The position numbers were made by a program, and so were the translations under genes. Below, piece after piece: positions 1 through 5,914 of a stretch of DNA of 7,400 nt. The notes beneath the pieces were generated by a model. That model saw only the letters and a list, made by a program, of their open reading frames with translations. It did not search any database and was not told where the DNA came from. Position 1 is the stretch's first letter. Each line of letters opens with the position of its first letter. Source of the stretch: Alphaproteobacteria bacterium (GTDB taxonomy: Bacteria > Pseudomonadota > Alphaproteobacteria > Rickettsiales > UBA8987); NCBI GenBank assembly GCA_003531345.1, contig DQGZ01000065.1, positions 598 through 7,997 of the forward strand, read 5' to 3'.

Positions 1-1672
1 TCATCTCCTGAGTTGCATCACCCCTACCAGCTATAAACGGAATATTTACGTTAACTCCCGCAGCTTTAGCTGCTTGCTCTATGCCTACATTGCCTGCTAA
101 AACAATTACATCTGCAACACTTGCGCCTGCTTCATAAGCAATAGGCTCAAGAATTTGCAAAACTTTAGCAAGACGAGTTGGCTCGTTTGCCTCCCAGTTG
201 TTTTGAGGTGCAAGGCGAATGCGTGCACCATTTGTGCCGCCTCGCATATCTGATCCACGGAATGTGCGTGCGCTATCCCATGCAGTTGCTACCATTTCAC
301 TGATTGTTAAACCACTGCTTGCAATTTTTTCTTTTACTTTTGCAATATCATAATTTGTATTACCTACTGGCACAGGGTCTTGCCATATTAAATCTTCATT
401 TGGAACATCAGGCCCAATGTAGCGAGCTTTAGGCCCCATGTCGCGGTGAGTAAGTTTAAACCAAGCACGAGCAAAAACCTCTGAGAAATAAGTATGATCT
501 TTATAGAACCTTTCAGAAAATTTTCTATATTCTGGATCCATTTTCATTGCCATATCTGCATCGGTCATAATTGGATTATGGCGTATTGATGGATCTTCAA
601 CATCAACTGGCTTATCTTCTTCTTTAATATTTATTGGCTCCCATTGCCATGCACCTGCAGGGCTTTTTTTCAATTCCCAGTCATAATTTAATAGTAAATG
701 AAAATAACCATTATCCCATTTAGTTGGATTTGTTGTCCAAGCACCTTCTAGACCGCTTGTAACTGTATCACGGCCTACACCTCTGCTAACTTTATTATTC
801 CAGCCTAGCCCTTGTTCTTCAAGTTCTGCTGCTTCTGGCTCTGCACCTAAGTTGCTAGCCTTGCCATTACCATGGCATTTACCAACAGTGTGGCCGCCTG
901 CGGTAAGCGCGACAGTTTCTTCATCATTCATTGCCATGCGAGCAAACGTTACTCTCACATCATGAGCGGTTTTTATAGGATCTGGTTTACCATCAACACC
1001 TTCAGGGTTTACATATATTAAACCCATTTGCACAGCAGCTAAAGGATTCTCAAGGGATTCACTGTTTTTTTCATTATATCTGGCTTTTGCTAGCCATTCA
1101 GTTTCAGGGCCCCAATAAATATCTTTTTCTGGGTGCCAAATATCTTCACGGCCAAACCCAAATCCAAAGGTTTTTAATCCCATTGACTCATAGGCTATAT
1201 TACCTGCTAAAATAATTAAGTCTGCCCAGCTAATTTTGTTACCATATTTCTTTTTAATAGGCCATAAACGGCGGCGTGCTTTATCTAAGTTTGCGTTATC
1301 TGGCCATGAATTTAATGGCGCAAAGCGTTGGTTTCCCGTGCCAGCTCCGCCTCTGCCATCTGCCGTGCGGTAACTGCCCGCAGCATGCCATGCCATACGA
1401 ATCATTAATCCGCCATAATGGCCCCAATCTGCTGGCCACCAATCTTGGCTATCTGTCATTAGATTGTGTAAATCTTTTTTAAGAGCGGCAACATCTAGCT
1501 TTTTTAGCTCTTCTTTATAATTGAAGTTATTACCTAAAGGATTAGTTTTTGTATCGTGCTGATGTAAAATATCAAGGTTTAGCGCCTTTGGCCACCACGC
1601 CATATTTGAACTGCCAGCAGCAGTATTACCACCATGCATTATTGGGCATTTACCAGTTGATTTACTATCCAT
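1..1672 (-). CDS. katG: Catalase-peroxidase KatG (3' end cut by window edge)
   Basis: Bifunctional haem catalase-peroxidase that removes hydrogen peroxide. The minus-strand frame is open from the ATG at 1670-1672 to the window edge. It gives 557 residues of a family usually about 720-750 long, so the C-terminal part lies outside. Visible family residues are the distal Arg92, Trp95 and His96 (motif MIRMAWHAAGSYR), the proximal haem ligand His261 (GGHTVGKCHG) and proximal Trp312. Trp95, Tyr220 and Met246 have the spacing expected for the KatG Met-Tyr-Trp crosslink. The N-terminus (MDSKSTGKCPIMHGG) is typical and no signal peptide is seen, so a cytoplasmic enzyme is expected. An AAGGAG ribosome site 5 bases upstream supports the start. 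The gene is divergent from the sulfur-regulator gene, and an OxyR-like site lies between them. No frameshift or missing catalytic residue was found in the visible part. Confidence 0.97.
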   Translation of the reverse strand, partial: MDSKSTGKCPIMHGGNTAAGSSNMAWWPKALNLDILHQHDTKTNPLGNNFNYKEELKKLDVAALKKDLHNLMTDSQDWWPADWGHYGGLMIRMAWHAAGSYRTADGRGGAGTGNQRFAPLNSWPDNANLDKARRRLWPIKKKYGNKISWADLIILAGNIAYESMGLKTFGFGFGREDIWHPEKDIYWGPETEWLAKARYNEKNSESLENPLAAVQMGLIYVNPEGVDGKPDPIKTAHDVRVTFARMAMNDEETVALTAGGHTVGKCHGNGKASNLGAEPEAAELEEQGLGWNNKVSRGVGRDTVTSGLEGAWTTNPTKWDNGYFHLLLNYDWELKKSPAGAWQWEPINIKEEDKPVDVEDPSIRHNPIMTDADMAMKMDPEYRKFSERFYKDHTYFSEVFARAWFKLTHRDMGPKARYIGPDVPNEDLIWQDPVPVGNTNYDIAKVKEKIASSGLTISEMVATAWDSARTFRGSDMRGGTNGARIRLAPQNNWEANEPTRLAKVLQILEPIAYEAGASVADVIVLAGNVGIEQAAKAAGVNVNIPFIAGRGDATQEM

Positions 1673-1677
1673 ATAAT

Positions 1678-1683
1678 CTCCTT
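1678..1683 (-). promoter_or_regulatory. Ribosome binding site of katG
   Basis: Read on the minus strand this is AAGGAG, 5 bases before the katG ATG. It is a strong Shine-Dalgarno match and fixes the start codon at 1670-1672. Confidence 0.85.
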
Positions 1684-1714
1684 GTTTTAGGTTTAAATTA
1701 TTGTTTGATATTAA

Positions 1715-1743
1715 ATTAATACACCCAAACTACTATAAGTATA
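1715..1743 (-). promoter_or_regulatory. Candidate activator-dependent katG promoter
   Basis: On the minus strand, a weak -35 (TATACT at 1743-1738) is followed by a 17-base spacer and a -10 of ATTAAT (1720-1715). An extended-10 TG (1723-1722) precedes the -10. It lies immediately downstream, in the katG direction, of the OxyR-like site at 1744-1780. That is the usual geometry for an OxyR-activated promoter with a poor -35. The expected leader is about 35 bases. In such AT-rich DNA each hexamer alone is weak evidence; the position next to the OxyR-like site is the main reason to list it. Confidence 0.35.
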
Positions 1744-1780
1744 ATCTATTTATCTTATTTTATTGATAGATATTACCTAT
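1744..1780. promoter_or_regulatory. OxyR-like binding site
   Basis: OxyR recognises four elements, ATAG, CTAT, ATAG and CTAT, each separated by 7 bases. Here the four positions read ATCT (1744-1747), TTAT (1755-1758), ATAG (1766-1769) and CTAT (1777-1780), all with exact 7-base spacing. That is 13 of 16 bases, with the half nearer the arsR-type gene perfect. Its place upstream of katG, a classic OxyR target, strengthens the reading. The AT-rich background weakens it, and no oxyR gene is visible in the window. Confidence 0.45.
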
Positions 1781-1799
1781 TGCATATTTAAAATTACTC

Positions 1800-1828
1800 T
1801 TGATTATTTTAGTGAAAGCTAATATAAT
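1800..1828 (+). promoter_or_regulatory. Sigma70-type promoter of the arsR-family gene
   Basis: TTGATT (1800-1805) and a perfect TATAAT (1823-1828) are separated by exactly 17 bases. Transcription would begin near 1835, leaving a leader of about 16 bases before the ATG at 1851. No clear Shine-Dalgarno sequence precedes that ATG, which fits a short-leader transcript. The promoter is covered by an inverted repeat (1803-1828), so it is probably autoregulated by the gene product. Confidence 0.6.
1803..1828. repeat. Inverted repeat over the promoter, candidate repressor operator
   Basis: The left arm ATTATTTTAG (1803-1812) and right arm CTAATATAAT (1819-1828) are inverted copies matching at 9 of 10 positions, with a 6-base centre. 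The repeat runs from inside the -35 to the end of the -10 of the rightward promoter, where a bound dimer would block RNA polymerase. ArsR-family repressors bind such AT-rich dyads, so the product of the gene at 1851 is the natural candidate ligand. This is inference; no published operator sequence was matched. Confidence 0.5.
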
Positions 1829-1849
1829 TAAACTATAAATAACTGTCAA
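1821..1849 (-). promoter_or_regulatory. Second candidate katG promoter, overlapping the arsR promoter
   Basis: On the minus strand, a perfect TTGACA (1849-1844) and TATATT (1826-1821) are 17 bases apart, a near-consensus sigma70 promoter. Its -10 overlaps the -10 of the rightward promoter and lies in the same inverted repeat. A transcript would start near 1814 and have a katG leader of about 140 bases. If real, the two promoters would compete, and a repressor bound at 1803-1828 would cover both. The OxyR-like site would lie downstream of this start, so OxyR activation would need the other candidate promoter. Confidence 0.4.
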
Positions 1850-1850
1850 C

Positions 1851-2168
1851 ATGAAAAACAAAGAGCAAAATAGCGCAATAACAAAGATGCAAAAAAATGC
1901 TAAGAAAGCTGAAAGCATGCTTAAACTTTTGGCAAATTCAAAGCGTTTAATGATTTTATGCCATTTAATAAAAACTGAGAAATCCGTTGGTGAGTTATCT
2001 GATTTGGTTGGGCTTTCCCAGTCTGCCTTATCGCAGCATTTATCTAAAATGAAGTTGCAAGGCTTAGTTGAATCAGATAAGCGGGGGCAAATGGTTTATT
2101 ACTCAATTAATAACCATGAAGTTGAGGCAATTTTATCAACGCTATATTTAATATATTGCAAAGATTAA
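1851..2168 (+). CDS. ArsR-family persulfide-responsive repressor (BigR/SqrR/YgaV type)
   Basis: A 105-residue winged-helix repressor expected to sense sulfane sulfur (persulfides, polysulfides) and control the genes downstream. The core LLKLLANSKRLMILCHL, then SVGELSDLVGLSQSALSQHL (helix-turn-helix, about residues 45-64), the wing GQMVYYSI (79-86) and the C-terminal dimer helix match the BigR/SqrR group. The protein has only two cysteines, Cys37 and Cys103. They are 66 residues apart, the same spacing as Cys41 and Cys107 of SqrR, which link through sulfur atoms to release DNA. No CxC metal site of the ArsR/SmtB kind is present. The first 20 residues are lysine-rich and somewhat longer than usual. 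The neighbouring rhodanese, exporter and persulfide dioxygenase are typical members of such regulons. Metal sensing is much less likely. Confidence 0.88.
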   Translation: MKNKEQNSAITKMQKNAKKAESMLKLLANSKRLMILCHLIKTEKSVGELSDLVGLSQSALSQHLSKMKLQGLVESDKRGQMVYYSINNHEVEAILSTLYLIYCKD

Positions 2169-2176
2169 AAAATCTT
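2161..2176. repeat. AT-rich palindrome across the arsR stop codon
   Basis: AAGATT (2161-2166) and AATCTT (2171-2176) form a perfect 6-bp inverted repeat around AAAA, overlapping the stop codon of the repressor gene. The stem is too short and AT-rich, and lacks a U-run, so it is a poor terminator. It could be part of an operator for the downstream genes or be chance. Confidence 0.3.
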
Positions 2177-2201
2177 GTCTGCAATATTAGAATATTATAA
2201 T
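2175..2201 (+). promoter_or_regulatory. Candidate internal promoter and operator before the rhodanese gene
   Basis: A perfect TATAAT (2196-2201) follows TTGTCT (2175-2180) at a short 15-base spacing. The spacer carries the dyad AATATT-AG-AATATT (2183-2196), which touches the -10. The stretch 2184-2190 (ATATTAG) repeats part of the operator candidate at 1803-1828: that dyad's right arm reads ATTATATTAG on the minus strand. This suggests the repressor also controls a second start for the structural genes. The short spacer and AT-rich background keep confidence low. Confidence 0.3.
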
Positions 2202-2215
2202 TTATTAAATTAACC

Positions 2216-2222
2216 AAGGAGG
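2216..2222 (+). promoter_or_regulatory. Ribosome binding site of the rhodanese gene
   Basis: AAGGAGG, 5 bases before the ATG at 2228, is a full-strength Shine-Dalgarno sequence. It contrasts with the poor site before the repressor gene, so the enzymes should be translated better than their regulator. Confidence 0.85.
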
Positions 2223-2227
2223 ATTAA

Positions 2228-2785
2228 ATGCCAATAAAAACTGTAAATTCTGAAACTCTAAAACAGTGGCTTGCCAATGGTGAAGCTGTAGTTGTTGACG
2301 TTCGTGAGCCAGCAGAACATTCAGCAGAAAACATAAAGGGAGCAAAACTAGTGCCACTTGCAACAGTTAGTAAAAACAAACTGCCTGATTGCTGCAATAA
2401 AAAACTAGTTGTGCATTGTCGCTCAGGCGGGCGCAGCACTAAAGCTTGTGAAAAGCTACTAGCTGAAGACCCAAACCTTGAGATTTATAATTTAGAAGGG
2501 GGAATATCCGCTTGGAGTGGCGCTGGAAATGAAGTTGGCACTTCAGGCAAATTCTTTTTACCACTTGATAGGCAAGTACAATTAACTGTTGGCCTATCTG
2601 TATTTATTGGAAGTGCATTAACTTATTTTGTTAACCATTCATTTTTAGTTATACCTGCATTTTTTGGTGCGGGGTTAACTTTTGCAGGCGCAACTGGATT
2701 TTGCGGCTTAGCTATGCTGTTGGCTAAAATGCCTTGGAATCAGAAAACCGGTATTTCTTGCGTAACGACTTGTTCGGTTAAATAA
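2228..2785 (+). CDS. Membrane-anchored rhodanese with DUF2892 tail (YgaP-like)
   Basis: A 185-residue sulfurtransferase that carries sulfur as a cysteine persulfide. Residues 1-100 form one rhodanese domain: VVVDVREPAEH (21-31), the active-site loop CRSGGRS with catalytic Cys64 (64-70), and LEGGISAW (89-96). Residues about 115-170 are hydrophobic and form two membrane helices with the DUF2892 ending FCGLAMLLAKMPWN. The rhodanese domain should face the cytoplasm. Length and layout match E. coli YgaP, which is controlled by the related repressor YgaV. Extra cysteines sit at 55, 56, 74, 159, 178 and 182; the last two make a CxxxC near the C-terminus. The stop codon overlaps the next start by one base (TAATG), so the exporter is probably translationally coupled. 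The substrate (thiosulfate or a persulfide) cannot be read from the sequence. Confidence 0.93.
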   Translation: MPIKTVNSETLKQWLANGEAVVVDVREPAEHSAENIKGAKLVPLATVSKNKLPDCCNKKLVVHCRSGGRSTKACEKLLAEDPNLEIYNLEGGISAWSGAGNEVGTSGKFFLPLDRQVQLTVGLSVFIGSALTYFVNHSFLVIPAFFGAGLTFAGATGFCGLAMLLAKMPWNQKTGISCVTTCSVK

Positions 2786-3573
2786 TGCTAATACTGGGCT
2801 ACATATTAGCTTTAATGATGGGCTTAACCCTAGGGTTAATTGGTGCTGGAGGTTCAATTTTAACCGTACCAATACTAGTTTACCTTATGAGCGTTAAGCC
2901 TATCACTGCTACTGGCTACTCGCTACTAATTGTTGGAGCAACCGCTTTCACTGGCGCTATTCAATATTGGCGGAAAGATTTAGTCAAGTTTAAGGCTGCT
3001 TTTACTTTTGCTATACCTGCAATGCTAGCAGTTTTAATAACTAGAACTTATTTAGTGCCAAGCATACCTAATTATGTTTTGGGTTTAGAGAAAAATTCAT
3101 TAATTATGGTTTTCTTTGCTGCGTTAATGATGACTTCAGCAAGTTTTATACTCAAAAAACCAGAAATTATAATTAATCAAAATATACAATCTAAACCTAA
3201 CTATATAAAACTTATTTTTGGCAGTGCGGGAGTTGGTATTTTAACTGGATTAGTTGGCGCTGGTGGCGGATTTTTGATAATTCCAGCGCTCATTGCTCTG
3301 TTTGGCTTATCTATGAAAGAAGCAGTTGGAACATCACTAACAATTATAGCAATAAATTCATTAGTCGGCTTTAAGGGTGATTTACTCTCAGGCATTGAAA
3401 TTGATTGGCAATTACTAATACCCTTTATGATTTTAACCATTTTAGGAATGGCCTTTGGAATATTACTAAGCAAAAAAATTGACGGCTCAAAACTCAAAAA
3501 AATATTCGGACTATTTACGCTGATAATCGGATTAGTTATTGCCATTGAAGAAATTATTAAATTAACCAACTAA
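2785..3573 (+). CDS. TauE/SafE-family sulfite/sulfur-anion exporter
   Basis: A 262-residue inner-membrane transporter with about eight predicted membrane helices. The family exports sulfite, sulfoacetate or related sulfur compounds. Two halves repeat each other, as in the family: GLIGAGGSILTVPILVYL (17-34) matches GLVGAGGGFLIIPALIAL (155-172), each followed by a segment with a conserved Gly/Ser (ATGYSLLIVGATAFTG and AVGTSLTIIAINSLVG). The gene starts at the last base of the rhodanese stop codon and has no Shine-Dalgarno site of its own, so it probably relies on coupling. Eleven bases separate it from the persulfide dioxygenase, whose oxidation product is sulfite. Export of that sulfite is therefore the likely job, though the substrate is inferred from context only. 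Confidence 0.92.
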   Translation: MLILGYILALMMGLTLGLIGAGGSILTVPILVYLMSVKPITATGYSLLIVGATAFTGAIQYWRKDLVKFKAAFTFAIPAMLAVLITRTYLVPSIPNYVLGLEKNSLIMVFFAALMMTSASFILKKPEIIINQNIQSKPNYIKLIFGSAGVGILTGLVGAGGGFLIIPALIALFGLSMKEAVGTSLTIIAINSLVGFKGDLLSGIEIDWQLLIPFMILTILGMAFGILLSKKIDGSKLKKIFGLFTLIIGLVIAIEEIIKLTN

Positions 3574-3574
3574 C

Positions 3575-3578
3575 GGAG
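3575..3578 (+). promoter_or_regulatory. Ribosome binding site of the persulfide dioxygenase gene
   Basis: GGAG, 6 bases before the ATG at 3585 and just after the exporter stop codon (3571-3573). It supports this start and shows that the enzyme has its own initiation site within the operon. Confidence 0.7.
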
Positions 3579-3584
3579 TAAACT

Positions 3585-4442
3585 ATGAAAGTTCAACATT
3601 TTTATGATAAAGATACTGCAACTTTTACTTATGTAATATCTGATAGTGCAACCAATAAATGCGCCATAATTGACCCCGTGCTTGATTATGACATGCATTC
3701 AGGTAAATCAAAAACAACCTCAGCGGATATTGTTATAAAATATATTCAAGATAATGATTTGCAGATTGAGTGGATTTTGGAAACTCATATTCACGCTGAT
3801 CATTTAACTTCATCATCATATATAAAAGAAAAATTAGGCGGTAAAATTGGCATCGGTGAAAATATAAAAGAGGTATTAAATTTCTGGGTGCCAATGTTTA
3901 ATTCAGTTTTTGATACCCCTCTTGATGGAAAGCAGTTTGATAAATTATTCAAAGATTGTGAAAAATTTAATATTGGTAATTTAGAAGTTAAGGTTATCCA
4001 CACACCAGGGCATACGCCAGCTTGTTTATGCTATCATGTTGAAAATTCAATTTTTGTTGGCGATACAATTTTTACGCCAGCTCTAGGCACCGCAAGAACA
4101 GACTTCCCAGGAGGTAGCGCAAAAACTTTATATAATTCAATTCAGAAAATTTTAGCACTCCCTGATGAAACAAAAATTTATGTTGGGCATGATTACCCAG
4201 CTGAAGGCAAAGAACCGCAATATGTTTGCACAGTAAAAGAGCAAAAAGAAAGTAACATTTTAGTAAATAAAAACATTACTGAGGAGCAATATATTGAAAC
4301 CAGAAACAAAAGAGATTTTGGAAAAGCAGTTCCACGCTTACTTTTGCCATCAATTCAAGTTAATTTAAGAGTTGGAAAATTTGGTAAACCAGAAGAAAAT
4401 GGGATACAATATATAAAAGTTCCAGTGAATAAACTAGGATAA
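3585..4442 (+). CDS. blh: Persulfide dioxygenase, metallo-beta-lactamase fold (Blh/ETHE1 type)
   Basis: A 285-residue non-haem iron enzyme expected to oxidise glutathione persulfide to sulfite and glutathione in the cytoplasm. The metallo-beta-lactamase signature THIHADHLTS (67-76) is followed by HTPGHTP (139-145), GDTIFTP (159-165) and GHDYP (201-205). By comparison with human ETHE1 (His79, His135, Asp154) the iron ligands should be His70, His143 and Asp160. The segment ARTDFPGGS (170-178) corresponds to the RTDF stretch of persulfide dioxygenases. The C-terminal extension (about 240-285, with LLLPSIQVNLRVG and PEENGIQYIKVPVN) is typical of Blh, the enzyme encoded with BigR, and is absent from short glyoxalase II-like homologues. 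No rhodanese domain is fused; a separate rhodanese is encoded two genes upstream. Glyoxalase II is a less likely alternative given the neighbours. Confidence 0.9.
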   Translation: MKVQHFYDKDTATFTYVISDSATNKCAIIDPVLDYDMHSGKSKTTSADIVIKYIQDNDLQIEWILETHIHADHLTSSSYIKEKLGGKIGIGENIKEVLNFWVPMFNSVFDTPLDGKQFDKLFKDCEKFNIGNLEVKVIHTPGHTPACLCYHVENSIFVGDTIFTPALGTARTDFPGGSAKTLYNSIQKILALPDETKIYVGHDYPAEGKEPQYVCTVKEQKESNILVNKNITEEQYIETRNKRDFGKAVPRLLLPSIQVNLRVGKFGKPEENGIQYIKVPVNKLG

Positions 4443-4502
4443 GTTAATATTGTTTTGATTTTTTATATAACCAGCTTCATCATAGAAACAAATTACCACT
4501 AC

Positions 4503-4509
4503 AGGAAAG
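4503..4509 (+). promoter_or_regulatory. Ribosome binding site of the chemoreceptor gene
   Basis: AGGAAAG lies 4 bases before the ATG at 4514 and supports that start. The 71-base gap from the dioxygenase gene shows no convincing hairpin terminator, only a T6 run at 4459-4464, and no strong promoter. Read-through from the sulfur operon is therefore possible. Confidence 0.55.
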
Positions 4510-4513
4510 TTAT

Positions 4514-5875
4514 ATGCAAACAGCAACATTACAAAACGATGAGGCTCAAAATTTACATCAAACTGCAAAACCCTCTGAAGAAGCTATTTTGTCGGTTTTA
4601 GAATCGCTACAAAAAGGTGATTATCAAGTTTCACTTGAGGGCAATGATTTGGTTTCAATAGCGGTTCGCAACTTAGTTGAAAAACTAAAAAAACAAACAA
4701 TGGACGAAATGGATAGAGTGGTAAAAATCTCTATTCAAGCTAATGAAACTGCAGTTTTTTCAGCACATATGTTACATAATTTTAGAAAAGTTGATGAGCG
4801 CGCTCAGTCAATCGCCGCGGCGGCAGAAGAAATGGAGGCATCCGTTCAAGAGATAAGAACCTATGGAAATAATATAAATAACGAAACCAAAGAGGCAAAA
4901 TTAGTAACTGATTCTGGTGCAAAAGCCGTTGAATCTTTAGTCAGTGAATTTGATAAAATTGCAAATTCAGTTGAAGATAATGTTACAAAAGTAAACAAAC
5001 TTTCGGAATTTACTAAAAAAGTTGGTGAAATAGCTGAGGATATTAAAGCTATTGCGTTTCAAACCAATTTACTTTCACTTAACGCTTCAGTTGAAGCGGC
5101 AAGAGCAGGTGATGCAGGGCGTGGGTTTGCAGTTGTTGCGCAAGAAGTTAGAATGTTGGCGGGTAGATCATCAACAGCTACCAAGCAAATTGAAGATTTA
5201 GTAAAAAACCTTCAAGGTGAAATGGAGCTTATTGTTAAATCAATGAATCAAAGCTCTGGTGCGGTTGAAACTGGAAAAAAATCCATTTCGGAAGTTGGTA
5301 ACAGAATGAGGTCTATTACTGAAAAAATCAATGCAGTTTCACAAAATGTTGAACAAGTTTCTTTAACTCTAAACGAACAAGCAAATGCTTCACAACAAGT
5401 AGCAAGTGGCATTACAGATATTGCAACTAGCACAACTGAGAGCGTTGAAGGCGTTGAGAAAATTGTTGATGCACTTGATAGAATTGAAAAACTACTTTCA
5501 GCACATATTACAAAACTTGCAGAGTTTAATGTTCCTGATAAGGTTGTTAAACTTGCACAATCTGATCATGTTATTTGGAAAAAACGCCTGCTAAATATGG
5601 TAGTTGGTAAAGAAGGCTTAAAATCTAGTGAACTTGCAGACCATCACACTTGCAGGCTTGGTAAATGGTATGATGGCGTTAAAGATTCAAAATATTTAAA
5701 CGATTCAACATTTAAAAATTTAGTTAACCCACATAAACTAGTACACGACCACGGCAAGCGAGCGGTTGATTTGTTCAATAGTGGCGATATGGAGGGCGCA
5801 CTAAATGAAATAGCAAAAGTTGAAAACGCCTCTCAGCAAGTTTTGGAGTCATTATCTAAGCTTGAAGGAAAATAG
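4514..5875 (+). CDS. Soluble methyl-accepting chemoreceptor with C-terminal CZB domain
   Basis: A 453-residue cytoplasmic chemoreceptor signalling to CheA/CheW. No membrane segment or signal peptide is present. Residues about 25-60 (LQKGDYQVSLEGNDLVSIAVRN) look like a degenerate HAMP-type helix pair. A long coiled-coil follows, and residues 172-226 hold the highly conserved hairpin tip (FQTNLLSLNASVEAARAGD, then GRGFAVVAQEVRMLA). Residues about 350-445 form a chemoreceptor zinc-binding (CZB) domain. The likely zinc ligands are His352 (DHVIW), Cys380 (HTCRLGKWYDG), His407 and His411 (NPHKLVHDH). CZB proteins bind zinc, and some, such as H. pylori TlpD, respond to hypochlorite or other oxidants through the zinc-bound cysteine. 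The gene follows the persulfide operon in the same direction, so a redox or sulfur taxis role is plausible but inferred. The C-terminus lacks an obvious CheR/CheB-binding pentapeptide. Confidence 0.92.
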   Translation: MQTATLQNDEAQNLHQTAKPSEEAILSVLESLQKGDYQVSLEGNDLVSIAVRNLVEKLKKQTMDEMDRVVKISIQANETAVFSAHMLHNFRKVDERAQSIAAAAEEMEASVQEIRTYGNNINNETKEAKLVTDSGAKAVESLVSEFDKIANSVEDNVTKVNKLSEFTKKVGEIAEDIKAIAFQTNLLSLNASVEAARAGDAGRGFAVVAQEVRMLAGRSSTATKQIEDLVKNLQGEMELIVKSMNQSSGAVETGKKSISEVGNRMRSITEKINAVSQNVEQVSLTLNEQANASQQVASGITDIATSTTESVEGVEKIVDALDRIEKLLSAHITKLAEFNVPDKVVKLAQSDHVIWKKRLLNMVVGKEGLKSSELADHHTCRLGKWYDGVKDSKYLNDSTFKNLVNPHKLVHDHGKRAVDLFNSGDMEGALNEIAKVENASQQVLESLSKLEGK

Positions 5876-5882
5876 TTAAAGA

Positions 5883-5906
5883 ACTGGGGGCTTTGCCCCC
5901 CCCAGT
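5883..5906. terminator. GC-rich hairpin between convergent genes, probable terminator
   Basis: ACTGGGGG (5883-5890) pairs with CCCCCAGT (5899-5906). An alternative fold is GGGGGC-TTT-GCCCCC (5886-5900). It begins 7 bases after the chemoreceptor stop and ends 8 bases before the receptor stop on the other strand, so it could serve both genes. No strong U-run follows on the plus strand; the minus-strand side is followed by a modestly T-rich stretch. It stands out in otherwise AT-rich sequence. Confidence 0.6.
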
Positions 5907-5914
5907 CCAGAATG

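Noticed and set aside
1276..1482. Plus-strand open frame of 68 codons
   Set aside because: It lies opposite the well-conserved catalytic part of katG (Arg92-Trp95-His96) and encodes no recognisable motif, so it is a shadow frame.
2224..2439. Minus-strand open frame of 71 codons
   Set aside because: It is antisense to the rhodanese domain, including its active-site loop, and has no motif or ribosome site of note.
3201..3569. Minus-strand open frame of 122 codons
   Set aside because: It is antisense to the second half of the exporter; its length is explained by the skewed codon use of a membrane protein gene.
4455..4483. Promoter for the chemoreceptor gene (TTGATT, 17 bases, CATCAT)
   Set aside because: The -10 matches at only 4 of 6 bases, and in this AT-rich gap such a match is expected by chance. 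No flagellar sigma28-type element was seen either.
4443..4513. Terminator after the persulfide dioxygenase gene
   Set aside because: There is a T6 run at 4459-4464, but only a 4-bp AACT/AGTT arm pair upstream of it and no GC-rich stem.
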